A stretch of 64,000 nucleotides of DNA from Zoroaster sp. YZ-2022 (GCA_029582265.1 CM055837.1:19008967-19072966), one strand, 5' to 3'; positions 34,178 to 46,716 are shown, numbered from the stretch's first letter. Notes: generated by a model not told the origin, from the letters alone. Made by a program: numbers and translations.

Positions 34178-34368
34178 CGCCAAAAAAGTCTCCGGTTTCT
34201 GGTCATCGGTCAGCTTCAAAATCGGTGCGGTGACGCGCTTTTTTTTCCGGCCATCTTTTGTTTTGCCAACAGGGAAATACGTGATACATTGTATACGCGG
34301 GGACCAAATTTCCCATATACAAAGTATGGTGGCTAAGTGAGGGCTCACAAATCAGGCAAACGTTCATA
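34178..34368 (+). repeat. Dispersed repeat K, copy 2
   Basis: Same block order as 4640-4845, including CTTCAAAATCGGTGCGGTGA and AATTTCCCATA. Here no 81-bp satellite follows. Confidence 0.65.
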
Positions 34369-35329
34369 TCCCTATTTTAAAAAGTGTTTAAAGCACAGTT
34401 CAGCAGAATTCCAATCGATCCAGCAATTTTGGCGGCAAAAAAAAGAAAATTAAAATTGCCGATGCGCGGGTCTGAGGCGACGCGCGCGGAGACCAGAAAA
34501 CATTTTAGGGGCCTAAACAGCAAATTGTATTTCGCAAATATTATATAAATTCAATTGTACGTTTTGAATATTAAACAAAATATCAAATTTGAGGAAAAAC
34601 TAGAAAAAATTATTTCCAAACTTGAACTGTGCGTAGGTCTAATTCTCTGTTGTGGTGGCGAAGCAAGGCCGTGCGCAGACTGAGAATTGTCACAGTAAGC
34701 CATTAGGCTGACACGGGGCCATTCCTGGTCGCAGCTGGACCGACACGACTTACTCGTGTCAATTTAACACAAAATCCAGCACTGAAGTATATTACACTCT
34801 CCACTTCACACGGGATAAGTGGCAGAAAAATGAAATCTGACGGCATGGCTCTATTTTTCCACATACTGCACCTGATTTCAGTCAATTACAGAAGTCAGAA
34901 GCATTTGACAATTATTGATGAAGTGGCGATCCGTCATCGACATTTCTGATAACACTTTGTCTCTATTTTAACACTGTTGGTGGTAAACCTTCAAAAAATA
35001 TAATTGATCACAGTTTTACATAAACTAACTTTGTGTCATGTTGATGACAACGTTCCTTGAAATAATTCTGCCTGTGGTGCTTAAGCTGTATTGAAATTAG
35101 TATAATAGTCATCCAACTTATTCCACATTAGAATCATACCAAAAATCTGAATACATTTTCAACATTTTCTTGTAAACGACACAATGAAATAAACTTTTAC
35201 AGGTTTTTCTGTTCATATCTCTTGATTCTTTATTATAAACTATGGATGCATTTACATACATTTTATTTTAAGTGTATACTGGCTTTTTATAATAAGGAGA
35301 TCAAATTGCCTGTATTGTACGGATGAATA
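34369..35329. other. Unassigned sequence and a RepB fragment
   Basis: A GC-rich patch (34460-34500) near the start. RepB words occur at 35020-35290 (GTGTCATGTTGATGACAACG, TGGATGCATTTACATACATT). Confidence 0.45.
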
Positions 35330-35598
35330 TATACTACTCAAAACAATTTAGGGAACACCGGAATAATCTCGGTTAAAGCAAGATCATTTATTTCAGATAA
35401 ACACAATGTTTCACAGAATTGATGAGAAACAAATGCACAATGAAACAGATGGTAAAGGATGCATGTAGTGATTACATATTTCATGACATGACTACTGAAA
35501 GAGAGAGGGGTTGCAAATGAAAATCCCGGTTCATGGAACATTTCAAACCTATTTGATGTTAAAAATCCAGTGTTCCCTAAATTGTTTTGAGTAGTATA
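35330..35598 (+). mobile_element. TA-flanked MITE (Tc1/mariner-type), copy 2
   Basis: Same orientation and ends as copy 1 (CTACTCAAAACAATTTAGGG), with TATA flanks. About 95% similar to copy 1 by eye, with one net base change that breaks the open frame. Confidence 0.88.
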
Positions 35599-35814
35599 TA
35601 TTGGTTGATCAGTTAGGAATTCCTTCAATGAAAATAAGCATTGTTTACAGGAAGAATTGTATTCTTGAAATGCTACCTGAAATGTTCCATTAATTGTTCA
35701 CCTACATGTACTTACATTTTACACACATGCTGACCAACCTGGGGTCACATTGACCAAATCGAGGTCAAGCAAAATGACACCAATGATGAACATTTAGACC
35801 CTTTCATAGCAGGC

Positions 35815-35853
<39 letters not shown>

Positions 35854-36030
35854 TGTTGACTTATATAGCGCACGTATCCACCAACTAAGTGGTGCTCAAG
35901 GCGCATTATATTATTACCCCTGCTCATAAGGCTTATAAATCATTCCTGAAACCATCTCAGCTCCCTGGGGAGTATACAGCTCAATTGCTGCCAGTACAGC
36001 GCATATAGGGCTAATCAACCAACTCTGCAT
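35815..36030 (-). mobile_element. tRNA-derived SINE, 5'-truncated copy
   Basis: Minus-sense (TTA)n tail at 35815-35851, then the SINE 3' body (GCGCTATATAAG, GCGCCTTGAGCACCACT, GGGGAGTATACAGCTCAATT). The tRNA-like head is missing; the body stops where element H begins. Confidence 0.85.
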
Positions 36031-36216
36031 AGGCTAAATTGAGGGAACCCGGACCCTTCATGTAAAACGGATCCCTTGGTATGTTTTGCCGTATGGACGT
36101 TATTGTTTATGCAAATGTTGTCTGAAAGTCAGAAAAAAGTTGGCGTATACACAGTACGACCAAACGTGCGAAGGGACCCGTTTCACCTGAAGGGTCCATA
36201 TTCCCTCGGTTTACCT
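36031..36216. mobile_element. Element H, copy 2
   Basis: Terminal inverted repeats of ~43 bp: AGGCTAAATTGAGGGAAC..., CCCTTCATGTAAAACGGATC versus the right end AGGTAAACCGAGGGAATA, CCCTTCAGGTGAAACGGGTC. A better-preserved copy is at 40526. Confidence 0.75.
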
Positions 36217-36664
36217 ATGAACTAGTGTTCGTGCTAACTGAATCTTTTAAGGCATTTCCCAGAGTTAAATGTTAACTTTTGGCTATTGAACCCAATCATT
36301 ATTCATCAGAAGACAAACGATATACGTGTTGTGGACTTTGATCATAGCGGTATATGGTTATATCAACACCAATTAATTTTAGGATCCAGGCGGTGTGTAA
36401 CCTTCGTATGAATATGAACTGTCAAAACTTTAAAAGCTGGTTTGTTTTGCCGAAATTGATGGGCTTAAAAGTGAAGAGTGTAGATTTTATAACAAGTGCT
36501 TTGTTTTCATCAAAGAGATGTGATTTCGAGAATCTGGAAAGAATAACCTGTAAGAGATATCGGCAGTGCTTTCTCGTCTCTATGTAAACAGTATAAGCAG
36601 TTGTTATAAACACAGCTGCGGTAACTGCGGTTGGTTCAGTAAAAATAATTACGCTTATCATTTC

Positions 36665-36785
36665 GGCTTGCGGTATAACACCGTGTGTTTATCTGAACCA
36701 TGGAGAAAGGACTATCACTAGGTAAAGGTTCTGAAAAGAACCTTATCGCCAACTGGTATCTCAACTGTCGCGAAGTGAGATAATT
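36665..36785 (+). mobile_element. Penelope-type tail relic
   Basis: CTTGCGGTATAACACCGTGT, TTTATCTGAACCATGG, AAGGTTCTGAAAAGAACC and ATCTCAACTGTCGCGAAGTG correspond to the tail blocks at 670-840. No coding sequence remains. Confidence 0.55.
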
Positions 36786-36833
36786 ATGCTTGCTGTAAAG
36801 GATGCGGATCCGTATAAAATTAAATTCATCCAA

Positions 36834-37275
36834 ACCCTAACTCCCTAGGCCCATTTGCTTACACATAACCTGAATCCTTCCTAACTCCCTAGGCCCATTT
36901 GCTTACACATGACCTGAATCCTTCCTAACTCCCTGGGCCTATTTGCTTACACATGACCCGAATCCTTCCTAACTCCCTAGGCCCATTTGCTTACACATAA
37001 CCTGAATCCTTCCTAACTCCCTAGGCCCATTTGCTTACACATGACCTGAATCCTTCCTAACTCCCTGGGCCTATTTGCTTACACATGACCTGAATCCTTC
37101 CTAACTCCCTAGGCCCATTTGCTTACACATAACCTGAATCCTTCCTAACTCCCTAGGCCCATTTGCTTACACATGACCTGAATCCTTCCTAACTCCCTGG
37201 GCCCATTTGCTTACACATGACCTGAATCCTTCCTAACTCCCTGGGCCTATTTGCTTACATAAACCTGAATCATCC
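36834..37275 (+). repeat. 44-bp satellite with trimeric higher-order structure
   Basis: Ten 44-bp units (AACTCCCTAGGCCCATTTGC, TTACACATAACCTGAATC, CTTCCT). Diagnostic variants TAGGCCC/CATAACC, TAGGCCC/CATGACC and TGGGCCT/CATGACC follow each other in the order A-B-C three times, with one further C-like unit. The 132-bp trimer is the higher-order unit. It lies inside a foldback-like element whose other end is at ~37593. Confidence 0.92.
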
Positions 37276-37469
37276 AAAATCATTAAGTAGTAAAACAAGC
37301 ACATGACATGTATACACACACATGTGTTTCTAATCTGTGATACATGTACATGGCCAGGGACCCTCCCTGCATGCATGGAGCAATAAACAGTGTCCACTGA
37401 CCCAAGCACTGACCTTGCAATCTCTACAACAAACATGGATGTACATGTACCATGGAAAGGCAAGTATGC

Positions 37470-37593
37470 CTAATAACCTCAATCTTCCAAAATCCTTCAC
37501 TTTAGCAAAGAGCATGTAGCATGTAACCTCAATCCTTCAAAATCCTTTACTTTGGCAAAGAGGATTTTGGAGGATTTGGGAAGGTTAGGGTTA
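37470..37593. repeat. Foldback end of the element holding the 44-bp satellite
   Basis: CAATCCTTCAAAATCCTTTA pairs with AAAGAGGATTTTGGAGGATT. The outer end reads GGAAGGTTAGGGTTA, the complement of the ACCCTAACTCCC start at 36832. A related foldback lies at 55505-55775. Confidence 0.55.
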
Positions 37594-37985
37594 ATAGCCA
37601 TAGACGTCTTCGCAAATGCCTCAACGTCTACGCCGATTTGCGTAATGCGTGCTAGCCAGGGCCGTAGTGAGCGGGGGTGACACCTCCAATAATTTTTCTC
37701 AGCCGGCATTTAGAGCCTCAGTCGGCAAATGAAAAAGTCGGCAAAAAAAGGTACTAGAACAATGACAAATCTAGAGCTATGTGTTTGCTGACTGAAAATG
37801 CAATAAGCACTGAAGATTTGCCGAGTTTTTACTTTACACCAAGTATGTTTTATGTAAAACTGTAAAACAATTATGATTTAATTTCATATTACCAATAGGC
37901 AAAGTGTACAGGTCTGTAGCGCCTTTAATCATAATTTGCCAAACATGAAATGATGGAGATTGTGTTTTACCCCATCAGTGTGTAT

Positions 37986-38233
37986 ATATATACTACTCAA
38001 AACAATTTAGGGAACACCGGATTTTTAACATCAAATAAGTTTGAAATGTTCCATGAACCGGGATTTTCATTTGCAACCCCCTCTCTCTTTCAGTAGTCAT
38101 GTCATGAAATGTGTAATCACTACATGCATCCTTTATCGTCTGTTTCATTGTGCAGTTGTTTCTCATCAATTCTGTGGAACATTGTGTTTATCTGAAATAA
38201 ATGATCTTGCTTTAACTGAGATTATTCCGGTGT
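37986..38233 (-). mobile_element. TA-flanked MITE (Tc1/mariner-type), copy 3
   Basis: Opposite orientation to copies 1 and 2. The left terminal repeat is complete; the right one stops after CCGGTGTT, so it is truncated. Confidence 0.85.
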
Positions 38234-38239
38234 TGTTAT

Positions 38240-39304
38240 AACACATTTGCATTTTATCTTCTTTGTTTTCAATTTATTATAACCATTTTGTGGGAGATGC
38301 TGTTCTTTGTATCGTCTTATAAATTTGAAGGGAAAAGATGTCTCTCCTTGATCTAGTCTCCCCACGTTTCTCGCAATTGAAACATAAACTAATGAGTTTT
38401 ATCAACATAATTTCATCTACTAAATTAATCATTGTGTATACTTTTGTACGGACGCAGACATAACCGTATTGCTTTCAGACGTCGGGATCCATAGATCAGA
38501 ATTTACGGTCGGAATATCTGGGCAATCTAATTTGCATCACCCAGCGAACAAATGTATTTTGTTGAAGTCAGTCTTTACATCAGCCTCAATGCACAAGATA
38601 TACGCGACTATATCTGCCGGTAAAGTATAATTCGGATGCCATGGTAACGGCTTAACGTCAATACAGACTTCATAGTTCCCGACGTCGTGTCATCAGCGTC
38701 TGGAGTCGACTTGATGGCGGGGGGGGGGGGGGGGGGTTCAAACACACTTGGGATCGAAAACATTGAAATGATTTCAAACACAAATGTAATCGATTAAAGG
38801 CACGTATTCATAAGATAGTCTGAACTGTATTCGAATGTGAATTCAAATACAAGTATTCGTATTGTCCAACATCGCGTTTACATCAGACGAACAGTCAGGT
38901 ATATATTTAAGATATTTGTTGAATTACGTTTTGTGACTTGTATTTTGCCATCCGTCCTTGATATTTACAATGTAGGCCTATGTTCTGATTAGGAAGTCGG
39001 CATTCTTTCTAGCTTTGTACATGTAATTTAATAATACAACAATAATTGTTTGTGTTCAAAGCAAGACCATTGTCCATATATTATGTTTACGGCTGTTTAA
39101 TTCGATTTTATTTGATTTACTTTCATAATCAAAAATAAAAACATACACAAAACAAAATATTACAAAAGAAAGATTTACTAAAGAAAAGGCACGCAATAAG
39201 GCTACGGGACGATCGCCTTCTTATTTCTCATTCTGTGTAGTTTCCTTTCGAAGTTGCTCCCAACAATCGTGCTTCCAATAGTTGCTTGCTTGCTTACTTG
39301 CAAT
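38240..39304. other. Unassigned sequence with an 18-bp G run
   Basis: Homopolymer G at 38719-38736, followed by a stretch with repeated ATTCGAAT/TTCAAACAC words (38737-38880). No gene. Confidence 0.4.
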
Positions 39305-39456
39305 CAGGGGTTCATTTCATAGAGCTGCTAACCAGCGACAATGCATACATTAGTATGAAAGTTTGGCTGGTAACCAAAGAAGCCTGCTTAGCGAATTTTT
39401 CTGATAAGCAATTGTATCTGCTAAGTAGCTCTGTGAAATCGGCCTCAGAGTTGTAG
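39305..39456. mobile_element. Element B-like foldback
   Basis: TTCATTTCATAGAGCTGCTA at the left and the complement of TAGCTCTGTGAAATCGGCC at the right, matching the ends of element B at 14025 in type. About 150 bp. Confidence 0.55.
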
Positions 39457-39666
39457 TACCCGTACTTGGTATCGTACTCACAACTCATACTTATGATGAC
39501 AAATTACTTGTACTCATCACAAAGTACTTGGGTTACATGATCAATATGCAAATGCTTACGAATTTTACCGAGTGTAAATGGTGTTTGGCAGGCTTGCTTT
39601 TAATTATTGCTTACTTGAATATTGTTTGCTTCCAAGAATTATTTGTTTGCTTTTGTATTACTTCCT

Positions 39667-40213
<547 letters not shown>

Positions 40214-40525
40214 TTGTTTGCTTTTGTGTTACTTCCTAATTGTTTGCGCGTTTGTTCACTTGCTTACTTGTTTGTTTGCTTGTCTGTGTACTGGATTATA
40301 ACGGCTACGTTCCCCGACAATGACTTCCACTTTGGCCTGAAATTTCTCTCCCGTTCCTTCCTCATTCAACCAGCATTCGTTCCTTGCCGATCTGTCCAGA
40401 TCTAGTAATTTGAGGATGTTTGTGTCTAATGTATGTTTATACAAAATCTATTCCAGTTTGCACGGGTAGCAATTTATTTAGCGATGGAAGATTGTAAATT
40501 ATTCATTATTTATTAAAGGACTATA

Positions 40526-40767
40526 AGGGTAAACTGAGGGCATATGGACCATTCAGGTAAAACGGATCCCTTGGTTCGTTTTGCCGTATTACATCATTGT
40601 TGATACATCCTCTGTTGTCTGAAGATTTGTACTGGAGTACAGAGGTCACTCTACAGTCATTCAGACAACTTAATTGTGAGGGTGTATACATTATAACGGA
40701 ATACGTCAAAACCTATCAAGGCCGGATCCGTTTTACCTGAAGGGTCCGCATTCCCTCAGTTTACCCT
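40526..40767. mobile_element. Element H, copy 1
   Basis: Terminal inverted repeats of ~44 bp, 40 matching: AGGGTAAACTGAGGGCATAT... and AGGGTAAACTGAGGGAATGC..., both followed by CAGGTAAAACGGATCC. 242 bp, non-coding. The flanks do not give a clear duplication. Confidence 0.82.
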
Positions 40768-43257
40768 ATTCAATCACACATTACAAATTGTGCGAAAACT
40801 TCCATTGCTATCCTACAAAAAGAAAGTGCACACGGACATATTCTGCACATGGGTCTCTCCCGTCGAATTTCCATGAGGCACAGGTAAACTTCCGTGATTT
40901 AGTGTAGACTCCATCTTACAATGACATGATGCAAGTGTGAACGCGTCTAAATTCCTGCATTGACCTGCTGAATACACGTATTTTCTCATGTAGTTTTCCA
41001 ATTAACATCTAAATCATAATTGACCATACTATATGTGTGCCTTATTGATCCAGCTTTTGAAAATATCTGTTTAATAATATAGCCAACATTTTGACTACTG
41101 TAAATTTCAAGATTTTATACTGAAAGTTACCTTGTTTATTGTTTAACTTGTTTTTGCAAAACAGAATTACATACCGTTATGTTTCCCCCTGGCTCATCTT
41201 TATTATAGAACGAGCTTGGTGTTTTTACGTACCTGGTAAAGGAACCCTCACCGCATGCCGTGTTTCCTCCAGACTGTGACGTTCAACCTTTAAATCACTG
41301 AACTATGATATCGTCTGTTCTGCTCTATGTATTGCGATCACGATTTTCCTTGCACGGTGCCGGTTTCCCGCCAAATCTGTTTTCCCGCGCTGAGTCCCGT
41401 TGTATACTCTCAGTTAGTAACAAACAGAAAGCCAAGGCGTGTAAAGAAATTGAACCTTCACCCTCACACGCGGACGGCGAGTCTTCATTAAGGATTCCCG
41501 GCTCACAAGATCCTGGTGAGATAACAATATATTATCTTCAGTGGTTTTGAAGATGGTGGTGTTGCCGCTCATGCACTCATACCAGTTGAACAAATATTTT
41601 CGTTCCTTCTGCATCCGGCCGCTATCCAGACGGTGAAGCTAAGTATGTCAGTCAATCTATGTGCGTAATTGTGTCGCGAGTTCTCTCCGGAGTATCTGAT
41701 TGCTATGAGAGGCATTTCGATCATCTCAGACGATGATGATTGCGAGAGATGAACTAGTCACTTAACCAATTATATGTTGTTGGCTACTCGGAACAGACAA
41801 GCTAAGCATTCCACAATCGCACCAACATTATAGTGTCCTTAATTTCAGTGGCCTCTGACACAATCAACAACCGCAAGCCTGGGGTCTTAGTATTTTATTT
41901 CTGGTGTTTGTTTAATTTACTTTTGCCCGTTGTCTGACATAACTGCCTCATTGACCGGTTGACGATAGCCTAAAACGATAGCATAACCGAGTTAAGAGAA
42001 ACCGTGCCTCAACCAGCAGAATGTCCTTTTGATTGGGGCACTGCTCCCAAGCAGTCAGAGGTTATCGAGAGCCAGGGGAATGACACTCAGCCCTGGGGAA
42101 AGCTTAACGCCCGTTAGAGGCAGATTAAGTATGTATTCAGGCGAAACTTGTAGGCCTCTTCCGACTGGTTAATTCCTAGCCTTAAAGATGCACTCTTCGC
42201 GTTTGTTGTTGTTGTGTTTTGTTTTGTTGTTTGTTTTGTTTTGTTTTGTTGTTTTTGTTTTTGGGGGTTTTTTTTGGGTAGGGGGTTGGGGAGGGACTTT
42301 AAATGTGTAGGCCTATATACGTAAACTAATATTTGACCACAATGTGGAACACTGCTAGCGCCTGCGCAATCATCATACTGTGTGCACACAACCAGACCCA
42401 AACATTATCTGTCCATCAACGGTGAAGTGGCTGAGAACACGAGCGATGCAAGTGATTTTGCCATTTTATTGAAATGACCCTCGTTAATCATAGGGTGAAA
42501 TACCCTCAGTGGAACACGGGAAAGGATGACACTGTGGTTAGAATATCTTTCCATTCTGTAATAATCTCTCAGCTTTGTCACCTATCTGTTTTAACTGAGC
42601 TGTTTTTGGTTCTATTTGTATTCGGAAACGACCAATCAGAAACCACGCTGATACAACTGCGTCATAGTAAGATAGCAGGTGACCAACAGCGCTGTTGTTT
42701 CACCTACGGTTGTTATTGGTCCAAATGCTGCACAACACATTCCGTAATGAACATACTAATGAATGTCAGAGGTTCGTATTGAATGTTATGAACCACAGCG
42801 TGATATGGATATCATAGTGCAATCCCACTAGCCGGCTTCTGATATAAACTAAGCTTAATATAACTTGATGGCCCAAAATCTAACCACCATAATTGGAAAT
42901 CTACAATGTCACTAGTAATTTGACCTACCTTATGTTTAAAAGGAATGTGAGTACATGTGATTTGGATTGAATCAAATAGCAAGGCGATGACTCGACACCA
43001 TAATGTGAACTCGACAGTCGGTCCAAATGTCGTTGGACTAATAATCCAAATCAGATAGTGGAGGTGAATGGACTTTCTTTAAGGATGTCAATTTACATCA
43101 TCAGTATAATTACCGGAAAAGAAATTATAAGCTAAAATTTTAGCTTCCTACTTGGAACGGCAATACAAACTCAAATCAGATATAGATCAACAGCTGATGA
43201 TCTATATCCATATTAGAATGATCACAAATAATCCGAATGCACTTTCACTATTTCTCC
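40768..43257. other. Unassigned sequence
   Basis: GT/T-rich low-complexity run at 42195-42295. RepB words near 43195-43257. Open frames near 41305-41550 and 42474-42782 have no family features. Confidence 0.4.
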
Positions 43258-43844
43258 TTAAAGGAACAATATCGTCACGATCAACAGGGCATGGAATCTA
43301 GTTTTAGATTAATAATAATAATAATAATGTGTGGACTTATATAGCGCACGTATCCACCAACTAAGTGGTGCTCAAGGCGCATTATATCATTACCCCTGCT
43401 CATAAGGCTCATAAGGCTCATAAATCATTCCTGAAACCATCTCAGCTCCCTGGGGAGTATACAGCTCAATTGCTGCCATTACAGCGCATATATAGGGTTA
43501 ATCAACCAACTCTGCCCTCACAGGTACCCATTTAACCCCTGGGTGGAGAGAAGCAATTATGGTTAAGTGTCTTGCTCAAGGACACAAGTGTCACGGCCGG
43601 GATTCGAACCCACATTCTGCTGCTAACACCAGAACTTGAGTCCGGTAAGCTAGACCGCTCGGCCACGACACTCCACGATTAACTCAGTAACTGAAAATAA
43701 TACTCCACATGATAAGTTCATATTACAGTTGCTGCTGTTTAAATAAGCCAGTAATTTTCAGTCACTGTGTTCATCTTAAACTAGGATACCAATTCCATGC
43801 CCTGTTGAAAGTCTGCTCTGATCGTGATGATATTGTCCCTTTAA
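43258..43844 (+). mobile_element. RepA MITE, copy 6, split by a SINE
   Basis: TTAAAGGAACAATATCGTC to GATATTGTCCCTTTAA. The word TTTTAGATTAACTCAG is opened at GATTAA by the SINE at 43313-43676. The right TTAA is shared with a RepJ element. Confidence 0.9.
43313..43676 (-). mobile_element. tRNA-derived SINE inserted in RepA
   Basis: Full-length minus-sense copy: short (TTA)n tail at 43313-43327, 3' body, core, B box and A box, ending at the GGAGTGTCGTGGCCGAGCGG head. Flanked by GATTAA (43307-43312 and 43677-43682). Confidence 0.92.
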
Positions 43845-44151
43845 AGGGTAGGTACAACATTGTTGGTTTCTTGAAATCAATTTCAACATGCTAGTTTGAC
43901 AGAAATATTTCATAAAATCACCCTGTGATATTTTCATCACAACTGATGTTAATGACGTTTTAATGGTTTTTTTTAAGTTGTCAATCGGCACCTTTCTGCG
44001 AATTTTGCGTAACAAGAAGAAGAAGAACACTTCAGACGGAGGAACTTCTCAGGATAATTGACATGTGTACCAACCTTACACCAAATATTAGCTTTAAAAT
44101 AATAATTTTGAATTGGATAATCTGGTATTACCAAAGATACCTTTCCTTTAA
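43841..44151 (+). mobile_element. RepJ element, uninterrupted copy
   Basis: 311 bp from TTAAAGGGTAGGTACAACAT to GGTATTACCAAAGATACC then TTTCCTTTAA; the ends are roughly complementary. Shares its left TTAA with RepA copy 6. Confidence 0.7.
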
Positions 44152-45588
44152 TTGCAAAGAGACCTGGGTCGAATACTAGGGATCGAAAACATGGAGTCGC
44201 TTGAGTTTCCTGTTAAAGTACAATGCAGCCGAATACGAATACGAATACAAATTTGAATATTCGACCCATAGGTCGCGAACCCAACGGACTATGCAAGCGA
44301 AGTATACAACAGCTATATATCAAGTCATTGCCGTTTGCACTTTTGTTCCAATGAATGACGGCTCCTGTTGAGATATTTCGACCCCCGGTGCACTGCACGA
44401 GGAGTTCATCGCTCTTCAACCGTGTGTTCGTGCCTAACGGTACGGTGAAACGAATTACCACAAGGGACAAGTCACACGGTCCGCTCCTGTGAGATACAGC
44501 GACCCACTCTGCCGAATAAGACAGGATTACCCTCGTCCATCTCACGTCCCGCGAAGGCAAAAGTGATATCATGATTTTGCTTCTTGTAGATTAAAGGATT
44601 ATCGTACCAGTAGGGTAGATGTAATTTTGATGGCTTCGAGGTTTTATGAGGATATCGACGATGGACTATTCACTTAAGACTAGGATTAGGGTGTGTCGGT
44701 TATTGTATTTCCCCACTGTGTGAATGGCAGGTCGTTATACTTTACGCCTGACTTTAAATGTCACACTTCAAAGCAGAAATGAAATTTAAAATCCCACATA
44801 GTCCTACCTATATAAATAATGGAAACTGCGCTTTATGATCTCATGTCCATGCAATAATGTGCGTCCACTTTACATTTCAGCAAACCTTGTTTGCAGTATG
44901 CTTGAAGTTGTTGGCTTGAAGTAATTGTTTTACAATTTTCACCAATTTATTTTTCCACGCAAAGCTTCCAGGTGTTTTGCACGCTGTAACCCTACCTGAG
45001 GCCTCATCCCTGGGCCCCACGCCCCTATACCCCTCGCTACACACTAACACCTTTGGCGCCAGATTGTAACCCCTCCTTCAACAATTCATAGATCAGCCCT
45101 TGGAGGATGTTTTATTAGCTCAATACAAGTTATTATAATATTCGATGTCTCGCAATAGCAGCGTTGGTTCCAATAGAGGGCGCTATTGCAAAGCAGCCTT
45201 TCTCACAACTTACGTCAGCATGAACTCACGTGTCTGCAACGATAACCTCGCTAACAAGAATGATTACTCACTCGAGCATACACTGACATAGTCAACTTGA
45301 TGGTTTTCAATTGCCTTTTAATTATGTATGGGAAAAGAAATTACTTGTCTATAATTTTCCTTCGAATTATGCCAATGGGAAACTATGCATAAAATATAGA
45401 GTATGCACATTCTTTATTTTCATGTCGTTTATGCTTGTATGATTTAATTAAATTACACGCCTAGTATCTTTCTGTATGACCCACTTTGGGCGTGATCCAT
45501 TTACCGCATGACCGAGCCAGTTTGTGCAAGGTTTTTCACTGTTTAGGGTGGTTGTATAATCCAATGCCTGGACTCTTGAGTGGACTAT
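44152..45588. other. Unassigned sequence
   Basis: A 119-codon minus-strand open frame (44213-44572) in a GC-richer patch has no recognisable domain. ACGAAT triplet-like words at 44230-44265. No supported gene. Confidence 0.35.
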
Positions 45589-45747
45589 GGAGGAAGGAAG
45601 CGTGCCTTCCTCCATGAGTGGACACATGGTGGACACATGGTGGACACATGGTGGACACATGGTGGACACATGGTGGACACATGGTGGACACATGGTGGAC
45701 ACATGGTGGACACATGGTGGACACATGGTGGACACATGGTGGACACA
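45589..45747 (+). repeat. 11-bp minisatellite GGACACATGGT with adjacent hairpin
   Basis: About 11.6 perfect units at 45620-45747. Immediately upstream, GGAGGAAGG (45589-45597) and CCTTCCTCC (45605-45613) form a perfect 9-bp hairpin. Long frames (WWTHGGHMVDT) arise on both strands from the period and are not genes. Confidence 0.95.
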
Positions 45748-45888
45748 GTCTAGAATGCATGTCCCTTGTGATTAGATATCAAATAATCATGTATGAACAT
45801 TTCTAGTAGAATGAAATTGTGTGAAATATAACTGGACTGATAACGTGCTTGGATGTAGAACTCAGCACTCCCCACGCATAGTTGCCTT

Positions 45889-45931
45889 TGTATGTGCAAG
45901 TCCTGTTGATGTCTTATGGGACACGTGTGAA

Positions 45932-45979
<48 letters not shown>

Positions 45980-45997
45980 ATAATTATTATTATTATA

Positions 45998-46057
<60 letters not shown>

Positions 46058-46095
46058 GTATGTGCAAGTCCTGTTGATGTCTTATGGGACACGTG
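45889..46095. repeat. (TTA)n flanked by 39-bp perfect direct repeats
   Basis: A ~125-bp TTA-rich tract with two internal TAA-phase switches lies between identical 39-bp sequences at 45889-45927 and 46057-46095 (both start TGTATGTGCAAGTCC and end GGGACACGTG). No SINE body is present. Confidence 0.93.
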
Positions 46096-46439
46096 CCTGC
46101 ATGGTTTGACCGTGGTCGAGCAAATAACTATAGTAGTCAGGAACCGTCGAGTAATGCCAAGTACCTGAGGGTACTAGCTGAGTATTTTTGCGTTTTGTAA
46201 GTACCCTGAACACTGGACAGAGCTTATATTTTTCACTTATTTGATTTAATTTTCAGTTATTATCCTCCAGTCTAGAGTACCGAAGTGTGACGTCACGTTC
46301 TATGCAATACTATGATGCAATTCTTACAAATCTGGCAGATGCATGGATTATTGTTTGATAATTGGATGACCCCAAATTCACCCAGCGGGTGTCACACTCT
46401 CAGATTCCTCATGTATAATAATTGTCTAGTCGGAGAGAC

Positions 46440-46716
46440 TGCTCCCCAGCCCCACACATCCACCCACCGCCCACCCACCCACCGCCACCCTCCCACCCAC
46501 CGCCGCCCTCCCACCGCCACCCTCCCACCCACCGTCACCCACCCACCGCCACCATCACCCTCACCCCCACTCCCACTCCCACCCCCACTCCCACCCCCAC
46601 CCTCACCCTCACCCCCACCCCCACTCCCACCCCCACTCCCACTCCCACCCCCACTCCCACCCTCGCCCCTCACCCCTCGCCCCTCACCCCTCGCCCCTCG
46701 CCCCTCACCCCTCATG
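46440..46716. repeat. CCCACC/CCCACT-rich low-complexity tract
   Basis: About 275 bp of C/A/T with scarcely any G on the plus strand, from CACCCACCGCC variants to runs of CCCACCCCCACT and CCCCTCACCC. The minus strand has dense G3-5 runs capable of G-quadruplex formation. Open frames across it are low-complexity artefacts. Confidence 0.9.

Noticed and set aside
44213..44572. 119-codon minus-strand gene
   Set aside because: No start context, domain or splice support; a chance frame in a GC-richer patch.
45448..45806. Cys/His- and Trp-rich repeat proteins
   Set aside because: Translations of the 11-bp minisatellite; open in several frames on both strands.
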